Positions 8,172-17,427 of a DNA stretch of 50,153 nucleotides are shown piece by piece (positions within the stretch are counted from its first letter, which is position 1; each line of letters starts with the position of its first letter). Both the position numbers and the translations under genes were made by a program. The DNA is taken from contig NZ_JASFYG010000001.1 of assembly GCF_030055435.1 (NCBI RefSeq), forward strand, positions 1-50,153, read 5' to 3'. Below the pieces are notes generated by a model, which worked only from the letters and a program-made list of their open reading frames with translations, did not search any database and was not told where the DNA came from. The DNA comes from Methanothermobacter sp. Its GTDB lineage: Archaea > Methanobacteriota > Methanobacteria > Methanobacteriales > Methanothermobacteraceae.

Positions 8172-8867
8172 ATGATTGTTAAAATTCCCTCAGGAATACG
8201 TGGCCTTGATGAGCTCATTGGTGGAGGGGCGATCCCTGAAAATACTGTTACACTTGTCTATGGGCCCCCGAAGGTTGGTAAATCCATATTCAGTTATGGT
8301 TTCGTGGTTGGGGGTGCCGAAAGGGGCGAACCCTGTCTCTACATATCCACAGACTATGGACTGATGGACCTCAAGAGGAACATGAAGGTTCTTGGTATGG
8401 ATGCCGAGAGTTACATGGAGAAGGAACTTCTCTATGTGATAGACGCGATATCAAGCATATCAGGCCCAGCATCTGATGCTGGCAACACCTACCTCTCATC
8501 ATCTGTGCATAACCCCACCGATATAATGGTGAAACTGGGGGTTGCCATAAGGAACATAACTGCAAGCTACAGCATGTTCAGGTCTGTCCTGGACTCCCTC
8601 ACAACTCTAATGGCATTCAATGATGAGATGCTGATAGTCCGTGTCCTCACAGCATACATAATGAGGATCAAGGACGCTGGCGGAACTGCCATTGTCACCT
8701 ACACCGAGGGATCAGCAGACCCTAAGGTTGAGACCATGCTCAAGGCGGTTGTGGATAACATAATACACCTCGATGGATCCGAACTCACAGTTGAGGCCAT
8801 GATAGGGATCGGGAGGGTCAGCGCCCCCTACACCATAGACGATGAGGGCCTTAAGGTCAACCCATGA
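8172..8867 (+). CDS. KaiC-like RecA-superfamily ATPase (first of a tandem pair)
   Basis: This 231-residue single-domain ATPase of the RAD55/KaiC group has the GIRGLDELIGGG lead-in and Walker A GPPKVGKS at residues 31-38. A Walker B-like strand ends FRSVLDSLTTLM, followed by late strands TAIVTYTEG and NIIHLDG. It is shorter than true KaiC and comparable to ArlH/FlaH-type regulators of archaellum and pilus motors. Its ATG follows the stop of the GTPase fusion with no gap. It is paralogous to the next gene, with shared PTDIMVK and TYTEG..ADP motifs. A regulatory ATPase role is inferred; the target is unknown. Confidence 0.85.
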   Translation: MIVKIPSGIRGLDELIGGGAIPENTVTLVYGPPKVGKSIFSYGFVVGGAERGEPCLYISTDYGLMDLKRNMKVLGMDAESYMEKELLYVIDAISSISGPASDAGNTYLSSSVHNPTDIMVKLGVAIRNITASYSMFRSVLDSLTTLMAFNDEMLIVRVLTAYIMRIKDAGGTAIVTYTEGSADPKVETMLKAVVDNIIHLDGSELTVEAMIGIGRVSAPYTIDDEGLKVNP

Positions 8868-9550
8868 GGGATATCATGAGTGAGAACTACACCACAGGTA
8901 TAGCGGGACTTGATGATATGGTGGGTGAACTGGAGCCTGGTTCAGTCATCCTGGTCACGGGTCCCCCCAAGGCAGGTAAATCTGTACTTGCAACGGAGTT
9001 CATCTACAGGGGGCTTCAGGCAGGAACCCCATGTCTTTTCATAGCAGCAGAATATGGTTACAGGGACCTTCAGAGGAATACGATGGCCTTTAACTGGTTC
9101 ATCCAGACCTTCAGTGATAAACTTCATGTAATTGATCTTCCAACGGGACTTGGAGGTGGTAAACCCCAGGACTCAGGGAACATAAGATACTCTGCCCTTC
9201 AGAATACCACCGACCTCATGGTAAAGGTTGGTATAGCCACAAGGAGCCTCTACCAGGAGTCTGGAATATTCCTTTCAGCATTTGACTCTGCATCCATTCT
9301 CCTGGCATTCAACCCCCCAAGACTTGTGCTCAGGGTGCTCAAGGCCTACAATAACCGTGTGAGGGAGGCCAATGGAATAGCACTGGTGGCGTATACAGAG
9401 GGTGTTGCGGATCCAGAGATAGAGAATGGAATTTCTGAACTCTTCGATGTGCATATCCGCATGGACGGCTCCATGATATCTGCCAGTACCCCCAGAGAAA
9501 CCAGGGAGGCACCCTACAGTATATGTGACCAGGGTCTTCTGGTGGGCTGA
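8864..9550 (+). CDS. KaiC-like RecA-superfamily ATPase (second of a tandem pair)
   Basis: This 228-residue paralog of the preceding protein has TGIAGLDDMVGELEPG, then Walker A GPPKAGKS (33-40) and a matching core with TTDLMVKVGIATRS. A Walker B-like strand ends in SAFDSASILLAF, and TEGVADPEIENGI follows late. The ATG at 8864 overlaps the upstream stop as ATGA, so translation is coupled. An alternative ATG at 8876 has GAGGGATAT before it and cannot be excluded. Two near-identical-sized KaiC-like proteins side by side suggest a hetero-oligomer. Their differing middle segments suggest different partners. Confidence 0.85.
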   Translation: MRDIMSENYTTGIAGLDDMVGELEPGSVILVTGPPKAGKSVLATEFIYRGLQAGTPCLFIAAEYGYRDLQRNTMAFNWFIQTFSDKLHVIDLPTGLGGGKPQDSGNIRYSALQNTTDLMVKVGIATRSLYQESGIFLSAFDSASILLAFNPPRLVLRVLKAYNNRVREANGIALVAYTEGVADPEIENGISELFDVHIRMDGSMISASTPRETREAPYSICDQGLLVG

Positions 9551-9690
9551 TCTAGATTTCAGGCCCCATTTTTAGTGGCTGAAGTTATTGCATAAGGTCC
9601 ATTAACGGCTAATTGGGTCATCAGGTCCCTTTACGGTAGCTATTTAAATTAAGATTCCCATATATTTCATTAATAATATCTGGGGCTGTA

Positions 9691-10575
9691 ATGATGATAT
9701 TAACCATTCTGAGCATATTTGATTTTCTTAAGGGAGAGGGGGAGACTGAATCTCTGGAGAAGTACCTCCGTAAACTTGAGGAACTCCTTGAGGAGGAATT
9801 TGACACCCTCATAAGAATAGCCAGCTTTTATGCTGATGAAGGGAATAGCCGGGAGGCCCTTGATTACCTTGAAAGGGCCTACAAGGTGGCATCTGATATG
9901 AATGACGAGGAACTCATGGCATTTGCCCTTGACTCCATGGGTGACGTTTACCTCAGTGATAGGAAAATCAAAACTGCAATGGAGTACTTTAAAGAGGCGC
10001 TCCGGATCTATAACTCTGTTAACTCTCCACTCAGAAAGGATTTAAGGGAGAAGATCAAGGAGGTCGAAAAGATCAGGGAGGCCATAGATATAGCAAGTCT
10101 CAACCGCCTCCAGGAGGAAGCTGAACCTGAGATGGCAGAGGTGGATCTTGGTGCCCTTGAACCATTACTGGACAGGCTTGTGGAAAGAGTTGAATCACTT
10201 ACAATGTACCAGTCACAGTCCTATGAGGACTCCATATCCCAGATAAGGGAGGCCTACCATATTGCAAGGGATATTGGTGATACAGCCACAGAGGCATCAT
10301 TGCTCCTGCTACTGGGGGCCTATTCACTTAAAAATGAGGATTTCAGCGATTCAAGGAAGTACCTTAAGAAGTCCGAGGATCTCTTTAAAAAGACAAACAA
10401 TGATATGGGACTTGCCGTCGTAATGGTACTCATGGGGGTCCTTGACTTTATAGAAAACAACCCTGAGGGTGTTGCATCAAGTTTCAGAGGGGCTGTTGAG
10501 ATCTTCCAGAAACTGGATGAGAGGGAGATGGAGTCTGTGACCCTTGAACTCCTCAACAAACTCTACAGTTTCTGA
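9691..10575 (+). CDS. Tetratricopeptide (TPR) repeat protein
   Basis: This 294-residue all-helical protein has at least two clusters of TPR-like helix pairs. One is around residues 40-110 (ASFYADEGNSREALDYLERAY, LDSMGDVYLSDRKIKTAMEY) and one is around 190-290 (LLLLGAYSLKNEDFSDSRKY, VLMGVLDFIENNPEGV). The repeats are joined by a charged linker. Such proteins act as protein-protein scaffolds. A TATA-like CATATATTTC lies about 30 bp before the ATG and there is no clear ribosome binding site, so the transcript may be leaderless and separate from the upstream operon. Its position makes it a plausible scaffold for the KaiC-like/GTPase proteins, by inference only. Confidence 0.8.
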   Translation: MMILTILSIFDFLKGEGETESLEKYLRKLEELLEEEFDTLIRIASFYADEGNSREALDYLERAYKVASDMNDEELMAFALDSMGDVYLSDRKIKTAMEYFKEALRIYNSVNSPLRKDLREKIKEVEKIREAIDIASLNRLQEEAEPEMAEVDLGALEPLLDRLVERVESLTMYQSQSYEDSISQIREAYHIARDIGDTATEASLLLLLGAYSLKNEDFSDSRKYLKKSEDLFKKTNNDMGLAVVMVLMGVLDFIENNPEGVASSFRGAVEIFQKLDEREMESVTLELLNKLYSF

Positions 10576-10740
10576 GACCAGAAGGGCAGATACTCTGGTT
10601 CACGGAACAACTGCATCAACAGAAGGTACTTCATAAGGTAAGAGATGAGGAATGTTATGAAACAAACTTCCTAATCAACAATTCTACTCTCTCCACCTTA
10701 CTGGGGCTTTAAACTCTAAGGCCTTTGAATACGAAAATTC

Positions 10741-11712
10741 TTAGAAGGGGTCCAGAGGGAGTATGAATGCAAGTAGAACCCCCAGGGCCCCGAAGAATAC
10801 CCCAATTGACCACACTATCATCACAACCTTCTTTTCGGTCATGGGTCTTCTTAGTATCCATCTTATGAGGGAGTTGAATCCCTCAGAGGGGGCTATGAGT
10901 TTTCCATCCTCTGAGATTTCTGTAGGCTTGTGATTGTGCCTTTCAACTACACCAGCACTGTAGAACTTCAGGAGACCATCTATGATGTTGGGGAGGAGGA
11001 CTATTAGTGCTATTATCTTGATCCTACCTATGAATGCAACAGAGGCTATGCAGGCCCCTATTATTAGGGTTCCAACATCCCCCGGGAATACCCTTGATGG
11101 GTACCTGTTGTAGATTAGGAAGGCCAGGAGGGCTCCGAGCATTGCCATGGTTATTATGGAGACATTGTATTTGCCCATTATGATACATGAGGCTGTGAGG
11201 GCAGTCATTGCAATTGATCCAAGGCCAGATTCGATGCCATTCAGGCCAGCAAGCATGTTTGTGAGGTTTGATGCAATTGAAACTGCAACTGGCATCATAA
11301 TCATGTAAAGTATTCCGACGTTTGGGGGGGCCACCCATATTATGGGAAGACCTGCAAGGAAGAGAAGGAAGAGTTTTTCACGTGATGATAGCCTCACAAG
11401 GTCATCAACCATGCCGACTATACCCACAAGGAGTATCACAAGGAGCGTCACCATGAGTTCGTAGTGGAGGCGCGGAAAGAAATACATACCGAGAAACATT
11501 CCTATTGTGAAGCCAAATAGTATCCCGATACCACCCATCTCTGCAACGATGGGCTTTGAGATCTTATGTATGTCGTTTCCAACGACGTTAGCATCTTTAA
11601 GCTTACTTATAAGTCTTGGCATAACCATATACGTTGATGTAAATGATATGATACAGCAGATTATTGATACGATAAGTACAGATGAATATTCGGGTGTAAA
11701 GTTCAGCACCAT
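10741..11712 (-). CDS. GPT/MraY-family polyprenyl-phosphate sugar-1-phosphate transferase
   Basis: This roughly 323-residue polytopic enzyme of glycosyltransferase family 4 would move a sugar-1-phosphate (often GlcNAc-1-P) from a UDP-sugar to a membrane polyprenyl phosphate, starting glycan or cell-wall precursor assembly. Visible family marks are GMVDDLVRLSSREKL (aspartate pair), NLTNMLAGLNGIESGLG, FPGDVGTLIIGA, and a cytosolic loop VVERHNHKPTE. About ten hydrophobic segments span the rest. The ATG at 11710-11712 is preceded at four bases by GGTGAT and is favoured over the upstream GTG. N-glycan (AglH-like) and pseudomurein precursor roles are both possible. Confidence 0.87.
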   Translation of the reverse strand: MVLNFTPEYSSVLIVSIICCIISFTSTYMVMPRLISKLKDANVVGNDIHKISKPIVAEMGGIGILFGFTIGMFLGMYFFPRLHYELMVTLLVILLVGIVGMVDDLVRLSSREKLFLLFLAGLPIIWVAPPNVGILYMIMMPVAVSIASNLTNMLAGLNGIESGLGSIAMTALTASCIIMGKYNVSIITMAMLGALLAFLIYNRYPSRVFPGDVGTLIIGACIASVAFIGRIKIIALIVLLPNIIDGLLKFYSAGVVERHNHKPTEISEDGKLIAPSEGFNSLIRWILRRPMTEKKVVMIVWSIGVFFGALGVLLAFILPLDPF

Positions 11713-11771
11713 TAAAATCACCGGATTTATCCTACTATTAACGATACGGCTTTATAAATATTTTCAGTTAA

Positions 11772-12236
11772 TCACCCATTCTTGAGTATATAGTATACTG
11801 TCCTGAGGGGTATGCCGAGCTCCTCAGAAATTTTTCTGGCTGGAACACCATTCTTTGCCATCTCACGAACCCTGAAGCGCGTGTTCTTATCATACTTCTT
11901 CTTCTTACCACGCTTCAGTTTCATATCGCCCTTGAGGTAGTATACAGTCTTGAGGGGTATATTTGTGATACCTGAAATCTGCTTGGGAGTTTTACCCTCC
12001 CTCAGGAGACTCTGAACCATCTTAACGTCCTTTTCTGTGTACTTCCGGGGTCTCCCGATTCTCTTGACAGGTTCAACCTCCACTCCAAGTTCCTCAAGGG
12101 CCTCCAGGTACCTCTTTGATGTACGGTGATAGAGGCTTATGGGACATGTGATCTTCTTGAGGTCAGGGTTCTTCTCAAGAATCTCAATTATTCTCCTGGC
12201 AGTCAGAGGCTGATTTAAATGGATCTTTTCTGCCAT
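11772..12236 (-). CDS. Helix-turn-helix DNA-binding protein with AT-hook-like motif
   Basis: This 154-residue basic protein has two similar helix-turn-helix units in its C-terminal two thirds (GKTPKQISGITNIPLKTVYYL and GVPARKISEELGIPLRTVYYI). Each resembles the recognition region of resolvase or sigma-like HTH_38 domains. Just before the first unit is RIGRPRKYT, close to an AT-hook, and KRGKKKKYDK links the two. A DNA-binding regulator or chromatin-associated role is inferred. The next gene's stop overlaps an alternative TTG at 12248; I prefer the ATG at 12234-12236. It follows the DUF530 gene closely and is probably in the same operon. Confidence 0.7.
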   Translation of the reverse strand: MAEKIHLNQPLTARRIIEILEKNPDLKKITCPISLYHRTSKRYLEALEELGVEVEPVKRIGRPRKYTEKDVKMVQSLLREGKTPKQISGITNIPLKTVYYLKGDMKLKRGKKKKYDKNTRFRVREMAKNGVPARKISEELGIPLRTVYYILKNG

Positions 12237-12244
12237 AAAATCAC

Positions 12245-13822
12245 TCAATTACCTTTTATAAGGTTAAGAAACATTCTAGCCCTGTCAGTAGATGGCTTGC
12301 CCAGGTTTTCAATGCTTCTTTCTTCTTGTGTCACGTCCTCCACACTCACATGGAAGAGTTCAGCGCATGTTTCAGTGTCAATATCTGTCTCCATGTGCAG
12401 TACAGCGGCCCCGAATGCAAGGGGGTCAGGTTTCATGTGCAGGCCCTTCATTTTCTCCTCAATCTCAAATTTCCTCAGTAGAACATCCCCCAGGTTCTCA
12501 ATATAGACCATTCCACAGTTCCAGTACCCCCTGAGGAGTTCAAGGGCATCCTCACTGAACTCATCGAAGGTCCTCACCTGTGTCCTGTCAAGTACGGGTC
12601 TAAGGTTGGGAAATGGACCCGAGTATTTGGAGCGACGATCCAGGGATGTTCCAAGGTAGTAGAAGGCGATGTCCCAGAGAATGAGGTTCACGGGAACATC
12701 CCTGAAGACCTCCCTCTTGAGTTCCTCCATTGTCTCAAGATCCTCCTTCAGCTTGGGATTCAGGTTACCATTTTCATCACCAAGACCGGCTTCATGGATT
12801 AGCCTGTGCATCCTATGCAATCTAACCTCCCTTAGTTCATCTTCGGAAATCCTGAGATCAGGTGAATATGTCCTGGCATCAAAGACTATCTCCCGGTACC
12901 TCTCCACAGCATCGTAATCCCTGAGATTCTCTCTGTAGACGGTATCCTGTATCTGATCTATTATCTTCTGGGATAGACCTGCATATGCAAGTGCAAGGGC
13001 GGTCCTCGTGTACCTGTCATTCACTATGCTGGATTTTTTCCTGTGGAACTGTATCAGCTCCACCCTAACATTTGGGCCATACTTCTGCCTCAGCATCCTC
13101 TCGTAGTCATCGTCCTCACTGTCAAGGGTTATGCGCCTTCTGATCCACCTTCCATCCTCAAGGACCCTTATAACGAGGCTGGCAGATCTTACAGCCCCCT
13201 TCTTTTCGTTTTTAAGGAGCCTCATTATCTTCTTGAGGGCCTTCCTGGCCCAGAGGCTCAGCTCAGACATCTTCACCATGTAATCCCCTGAGAGAGGGAG
13301 GTGCGGTATTATCTCAGGCCTGCAGATTGCCCGTTCATTGAAGATGACCTTCAGGCTATCTGATCCACAGGGGCAGTCAATACCCCCTGCTGGGTCATGA
13401 AGCTCAACCTCTCCCAGCCGCAGGGTTCTTGAACATCCATGGCATGTGAGGAAAACGTACTCCTCAATGTTGCCAAGGGCTATCCTGTGGGATGAGATTG
13501 CAGAGTTAACCCTGTCAAGAAGGTTCTTCTTTACAGATGCCTTCATACGGAAGTACTGGGCATGCCTCTTTATATCATGGATGTCCTCAGCGATTTCAGG
13601 GGACTGGTGGGTGCTGTACCCGGATATTGACCTGAAGGGGTACTTGAAACCCCTCAGCTCCATAGCCTCCTTCAGATCCTGAAGCTCCTCAAGGTTTCCA
13701 CGGAGATAGATGTAAAGGTTAAGGAGCGCCTCCGGTGACTTAAGATCATCTTCAGAGATCCTTCTATCCCTTATACTCTCCAGAAACCTTTCTGACCTTG
13801 CAATTAGACCTGATTCGTTCAT
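12245..13822 (-). CDS. DUF530 family protein
   Basis: This 525-residue protein of unknown function resembles the archaeal DUF530 family. A zinc-ribbon-like pair lies about residues 127-156 (CHGCSRTLRLGE, then CPCGSDSLKV). The rest is mainly helical and charged, with a basic stretch around KKIMRLLKNEKKG. The late segment FGAAVLHMETDIDTETCAELFHVSVEDV looks like a cyclin/TFIIB-type or HTH-like helical region, but I cannot confirm it. GGAGAATATT precedes the ATG. It is followed by the HTH gene and preceded by MetRS on the same strand, which hints at a role in information processing. Confidence 0.75.
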   Translation of the reverse strand: MNESGLIARSERFLESIRDRRISEDDLKSPEALLNLYIYLRGNLEELQDLKEAMELRGFKYPFRSISGYSTHQSPEIAEDIHDIKRHAQYFRMKASVKKNLLDRVNSAISSHRIALGNIEEYVFLTCHGCSRTLRLGEVELHDPAGGIDCPCGSDSLKVIFNERAICRPEIIPHLPLSGDYMVKMSELSLWARKALKKIMRLLKNEKKGAVRSASLVIRVLEDGRWIRRRITLDSEDDDYERMLRQKYGPNVRVELIQFHRKKSSIVNDRYTRTALALAYAGLSQKIIDQIQDTVYRENLRDYDAVERYREIVFDARTYSPDLRISEDELREVRLHRMHRLIHEAGLGDENGNLNPKLKEDLETMEELKREVFRDVPVNLILWDIAFYYLGTSLDRRSKYSGPFPNLRPVLDRTQVRTFDEFSEDALELLRGYWNCGMVYIENLGDVLLRKFEIEEKMKGLHMKPDPLAFGAAVLHMETDIDTETCAELFHVSVEDVTQEERSIENLGKPSTDRARMFLNLIKGN

Positions 13823-13874
13823 AATATTCTCCAGCCAGGCACAGCATACCGAAGTAGCAGAGGTTTATACACGT

Positions 13875-15833
13875 CTACATTATCCGTTCACCGATACCTG
13901 CATCACCAGGATCCAGGAGGTTCAGTGATTCACCGGTTGCAAGGACCATGCCCTCAGATTTAACACCAAAGAGTTTGGCTGGTTTAAGGTTGGTAAGGAC
14001 GGTAACCTTCCTCTCAAGGAGATCATCGGGGCTGTACTTCTCTGCAAGGCCCGCAACCACCTGCATTTCCCTTTCACCCACGTCTATAATAAGTTTAAGG
14101 AGCTTATCTGACCCCTCTATTCTCTCAGCTGACCTTATAATACCCACCCTGATGTCCAGGGCTGCAAAGTCATCGATTGTCACGGTCTCAGACACACTAT
14201 CCTCCTCCTTGATGAGTTTTGATTTCTCCTCCTCAATTACCTCATCAGGTATCTTTGAGAAGAGGGGCTTGGCCCTCTCTATGACCCTTCCCGCTTCAAG
14301 TTCATGGAAGCCCCATGGTTCATCCTCCATGTTCATGATGGAGAGCACTCTCCCCGCTGAGGATGGCATGAAGGGCATTAAGAGTTTCCCGAGGTTGGCC
14401 GCAAGGAGGTTGCATAGGTAGAGGCATGTTGAGGCCCTCTCAGGTGACTCCTTAATGGCCTTCCATGGTTCCTGATCGTTGAAGTACTTGTTACCCTTCT
14501 TTGCAAGTTTAATCACTGCCATCAGGGCGTCCCTGAACTGGAAGTTCTCCAGGAGCTCACCCACAGTATCTGGGGCTCTTTTTATGGAGTTGAGGAACTC
14601 CTCGTCCTCTGCGGTGAGTTCTGATGGTTCAGGCACCCTGCCATCAAAGAACCTCCCTGTGAAGGAGAAGGTGCGGTGGAGGAAGTTTCCAAGGACATCC
14701 GCCAGTTCATCGTTGACCCTCCTCTGGAAGTCGTCCCATGAGAAATCAGTATCCCTGGTTAGCGGGGCGTTGACTGTGAGGTAGTACCTCAGAAGGTCCT
14801 TATGGAATCTTTCAAGGAAATCTGATGTCCAGACAACCCAGTTCTTACTGGTGGACATCTTTCTCCCCTCAAGTGAGAGGTACTCCCCGGCTATTATGTT
14901 CTCAGGGGTTCTGCACCCGTAGGCCATGAGGAGGGCTGGCCAGAATATGGCGTGGTGGTATATTATGTCCTTTCCTATGAAGTGAACCGCGCCTGCATCC
15001 CAGTATTCCCTCCAGGGCTTTCCGCTTCTTCTGCTCCAGGCTGCAGCAGATGATATGTATCCAAGGAAGGCCTCACCCCAGACATAGATTATCTTACCAT
15101 CATTTCCCTCAAGGGGTACAGGGACTCCCCAGTCCATGTCCCTCGTGAGTATCCAGTCCCTGAGGCCCTCCCTGAGCCACTGCAGGGCGTAGTTCTTAAC
15201 ATTTGAGGGCATATCCGATTCCTCAATCCATCCCCTGAGTTTATCCTGGAACTGGCTGAGGCGGAAGAAGTAGTGCCTTGAATCCCTCACCACGGGTTCT
15301 GAGCCGCACACCATGCACAGTGGATCCTCAAGCTGGAGGGGTTCAAGGTGCCTTCCACAGCTCTCACAGTGGTCTCCACGGGCACCCTCACCTCCACAGT
15401 GGGGACAGGTCCCCTCAACGTACCTATCCGGGAGGAAGCGCTCACAGCTGTTGCAGTAGAGCTGCTTTATATCCTTCTCGTATATGTAGCCCTTCTCATA
15501 GAGTTTCAGAAAGAAGTTCTGGGCTATTTCATAGTGCAGATCATCGGTTGTCCTTGTGAAACTGTCAAAGGATATGTCGCATTCCTCAAGGTCACGTTTT
15601 ATCATCTCATGGTACTCTGTGGCCACTTCAATGGGTTCCAGGCCCTCCCTCTCTGCCTTGACAGCTATGGGTGTTCCGTGTTCATCTGTGGCGCACACAA
15701 ACAGGACATCGTCACCCCGCAGCCTCCTGTACCTTGCATATATATCTGCGGGTATGTAGGTTGACCTCAGATGACCGAGATGTGTGGGCCCATTGGCATA
15801 GGGAAGTGCGCAGGTGATAAATACTTTGCTCAA
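13875..15833 (-). CDS. metG: Methionyl-tRNA synthetase with C-terminal tRNA-binding domain
   Basis: This class I synthetase charges tRNA-Met. It has the HLGH signature at residues 18-21, a four-cysteine double zinc knuckle (CNSC, CPHC, CESC, CMVC), and [10 protein letters not shown] as the KMSKS motif. The C-terminal region from about residue 550 ([21 protein letters not shown]...LATGES) is the EMAP/Arc1p-type tRNA-binding domain. The length of 652 residues fits the fused form. An ATG at 15854 exists, but the GGAGGAG ribosome binding site lies downstream of it, seven bases before the TTG at 15831-15833. That TTG also gives the usual family N-terminus, so I chose it. Confidence 0.95.
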   Translation of the reverse strand: MSKVFITCALPYANGPTHLGHLRSTYIPADIYARYRRLRGDDVLFVCATDEHGTPIAVKAEREGLEPIEVATEYHEMIKRDLEECDISFDSFTRTTDDLHYEIAQNFFLKLYEKGYIYEKDIKQLYCNSCERFLPDRYVEGTCPHCGGEGARGDHCESCGRHLEPLQLEDPLCMVCGSEPVVRDSRHYFFRLSQFQDKLRGWIEESDMPSNVKNYALQWLREGLRDWILTRDMDWGVPVPLEGNDGKIIYVWGEAFLGYISSAAAWSRRSGKPWREYWDAGAVHFIGKDIIYHHAIFWPALLMAYGCRTPENIIAGEYLSLEGRKMSTSKNWVVWTSDFLERFHKDLLRYYLTVNAPLTRDTDFSWDDFQRRVNDELADVLGNFLHRTFSFTGRFFDGRVPEPSELTAEDEEFLNSIKRAPDTVGELLENFQFRDALMAVIKLAKKGNKYFNDQEPWKAIKESPERASTCLYLCNLLAANLGKLLMPFMPSSAGRVLSIMNMEDEPWGFHELEAGRVIERAKPLFSKIPDEVIEEEKSKLIKEEDSVSETVTIDDFAALDIRVGIIRSAERIEGSDKLLKLIIDVGEREMQVVAGLAEKYSPDDLLERKVTVLTNLKPAKLFGVKSEGMVLATGESLNLLDPGDAGIGERIM

Positions 15834-16109
15834 CTCAACTCCTCCTCGAATCATAAAACAGATTAGAATAAGATGAGTGATATCATTAAGATACAGTTTA
15901 GATTTACGGTTTACCTCTATATAAATTTATGTGAGGGAATTTAAAACCATCTCCATTTTCATGGAACCACTTTAGGGGCCCCCTTCCGAACATTAAGGTT
16001 TATATGACCCTTTCATGGCTTATGGGCAGAATCCTTCTGACCTCCTATCCTGGTAACTGTGAAGTATGGACCCATATCTTTATGGGTCACCTCAGTAAAC
16101 AGTTAAAAC

Positions 16110-17423
16110 ATGGTGTCTTCACTTTTCATAAACCCTTTCTCAGAGGATGCCAGGGAAATTGTAAGGAACTATGGATCCCCTGACACTATATTTGAGGCCA
16201 GCAGTGCACTCCTGGATACAGTTAAACGTACAAGGGGCCAGAACCTTGATGATAATTCACTCCTCCCGGGAAGCATAGGTGAACTTGCCATCAAGAGACT
16301 GGAATGGTACCTCAGGAGGCAGAGAAAAGGTTTTGATCATGGGGACTACGCATACCTCATGAACCCCGAAATAGAGGAGTACGATGTAATTGCATTCTAT
16401 GTCCTTGCACAGGCAGCAGGTGCAGGTTTCAGAAGGGGCTCAAGGGAGGTGAGACTGGTTGTTGAATCTGCAGGGGCCCTTGTGGAGGACCGCTTCAGGG
16501 TCCTTGGAAGTGAAAGGGCTGAGATAATCGAGGAAGTCCTCATTGAACTTGGATCCGAAGGAACCGGCTGGATTGAACTCTCAGAACTCATTGGGTCAGG
16601 TAAGCTGAGGCTCACAGACCTCATACTCCACAGGGGGAGGGTTGTGATTGATGAGGACGAATTCCTCATGACATTCCAGGATCGAATAACCGACAGGGAC
16701 CCCAGGAGTCTCTATGCTGCACTTGTGGGTCTGGAACTCAAGGAGACACTGATATCCCGTATAATAATGCAAAAGACAGAGGACTACATTGAGAGGGTCT
16801 CTGAGATGAGCTCCACAGTGGAACCCCACCCCATCATCATTGAAACAGCAGAAAGGATAAGGGAGACTGTTAATGAGGTCACATCATTCAGGGGAGGGCC
16901 GGTTAAATCTGCAGGGCAAGGTAAACTTGTCCCGGATGCATTCCCCCCATGCATAAGGGGGACCCTGGATGGTGTGAAATCAGGTAACAGGAACGACGCC
17001 ATCGTCCTCCTGCTCACCTCATTCATATCCTATGCAAGGTTATACCCCTCGGTTTTCAGGGACCGGACACCCCTTAAGGTTTCAGACCTTGACCCTGACC
17101 TAAGGGTGGTCAGGGAGGAGATACTCCCCATAATATATGGGGCAGCAGAGAGGTGTGAACCACCCCTATTTGAGGACGACCCCCAGGAGAAGCTGAACAT
17201 AACCGCGAAGCTGGGATTTGGGGTCCATGATGAACTGGAACCCGAACATGAGGGTGAGAGTAAATGGTACACTCCCATGAGCTGCGAGAAGATCAAAATA
17301 CACCTACCCGACCTCTGCAGACCCGATGAGCTCTGCAGGAGGATCACCAATCCCCTCACCTACTACAACAGGAAGAGGTGGGAGCTCCAGAAGGAGAAGT
17401 CAGAACAGGAAGGGGAGGACTGA
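16110..17423 (+). CDS. priL: DNA primase large subunit PriL (4Fe-4S)
   Basis: This 437-residue regulatory subunit of archaeal replicative primase stabilises PriS and helps start RNA primers. The C-terminal region holds the conserved iron-sulfur cysteines: FPPC, ERCEPP, MSCEKIK and DLCRPDELC. It ends with ITNPLTYYNRK, typical of PriL. The N-terminal half is helical with the usual FDHGDYAYLMNPE stretch. A TATA-like element at about 16075-16085 is roughly 30 bp before the ATG and there is no ribosome binding site, so the message may be leaderless. priS follows directly, so the two subunits are produced together. Confidence 0.94.
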   Translation: MVSSLFINPFSEDAREIVRNYGSPDTIFEASSALLDTVKRTRGQNLDDNSLLPGSIGELAIKRLEWYLRRQRKGFDHGDYAYLMNPEIEEYDVIAFYVLAQAAGAGFRRGSREVRLVVESAGALVEDRFRVLGSERAEIIEEVLIELGSEGTGWIELSELIGSGKLRLTDLILHRGRVVIDEDEFLMTFQDRITDRDPRSLYAALVGLELKETLISRIIMQKTEDYIERVSEMSSTVEPHPIIIETAERIRETVNEVTSFRGGPVKSAGQGKLVPDAFPPCIRGTLDGVKSGNRNDAIVLLLTSFISYARLYPSVFRDRTPLKVSDLDPDLRVVREEILPIIYGAAERCEPPLFEDDPQEKLNITAKLGFGVHDELEPEHEGESKWYTPMSCEKIKIHLPDLCRPDELCRRITNPLTYYNRKRWELQKEKSEQEGED

Positions 17424-17427
17424 TAGG

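Noticed and set aside
13948-14421. Plus-strand ORF within MetRS
   Set aside because: It is Ser-rich shadow sequence antisense to the tRNA-binding domain.
17326-17427. Conventional ATG start giving PriS a 34-residue N-terminal extension
   Set aside because: The extension is read out of frame from within priL, is low in complexity, and has no PriS-like residues. The ribosome binding site points to the ATC at 17428.
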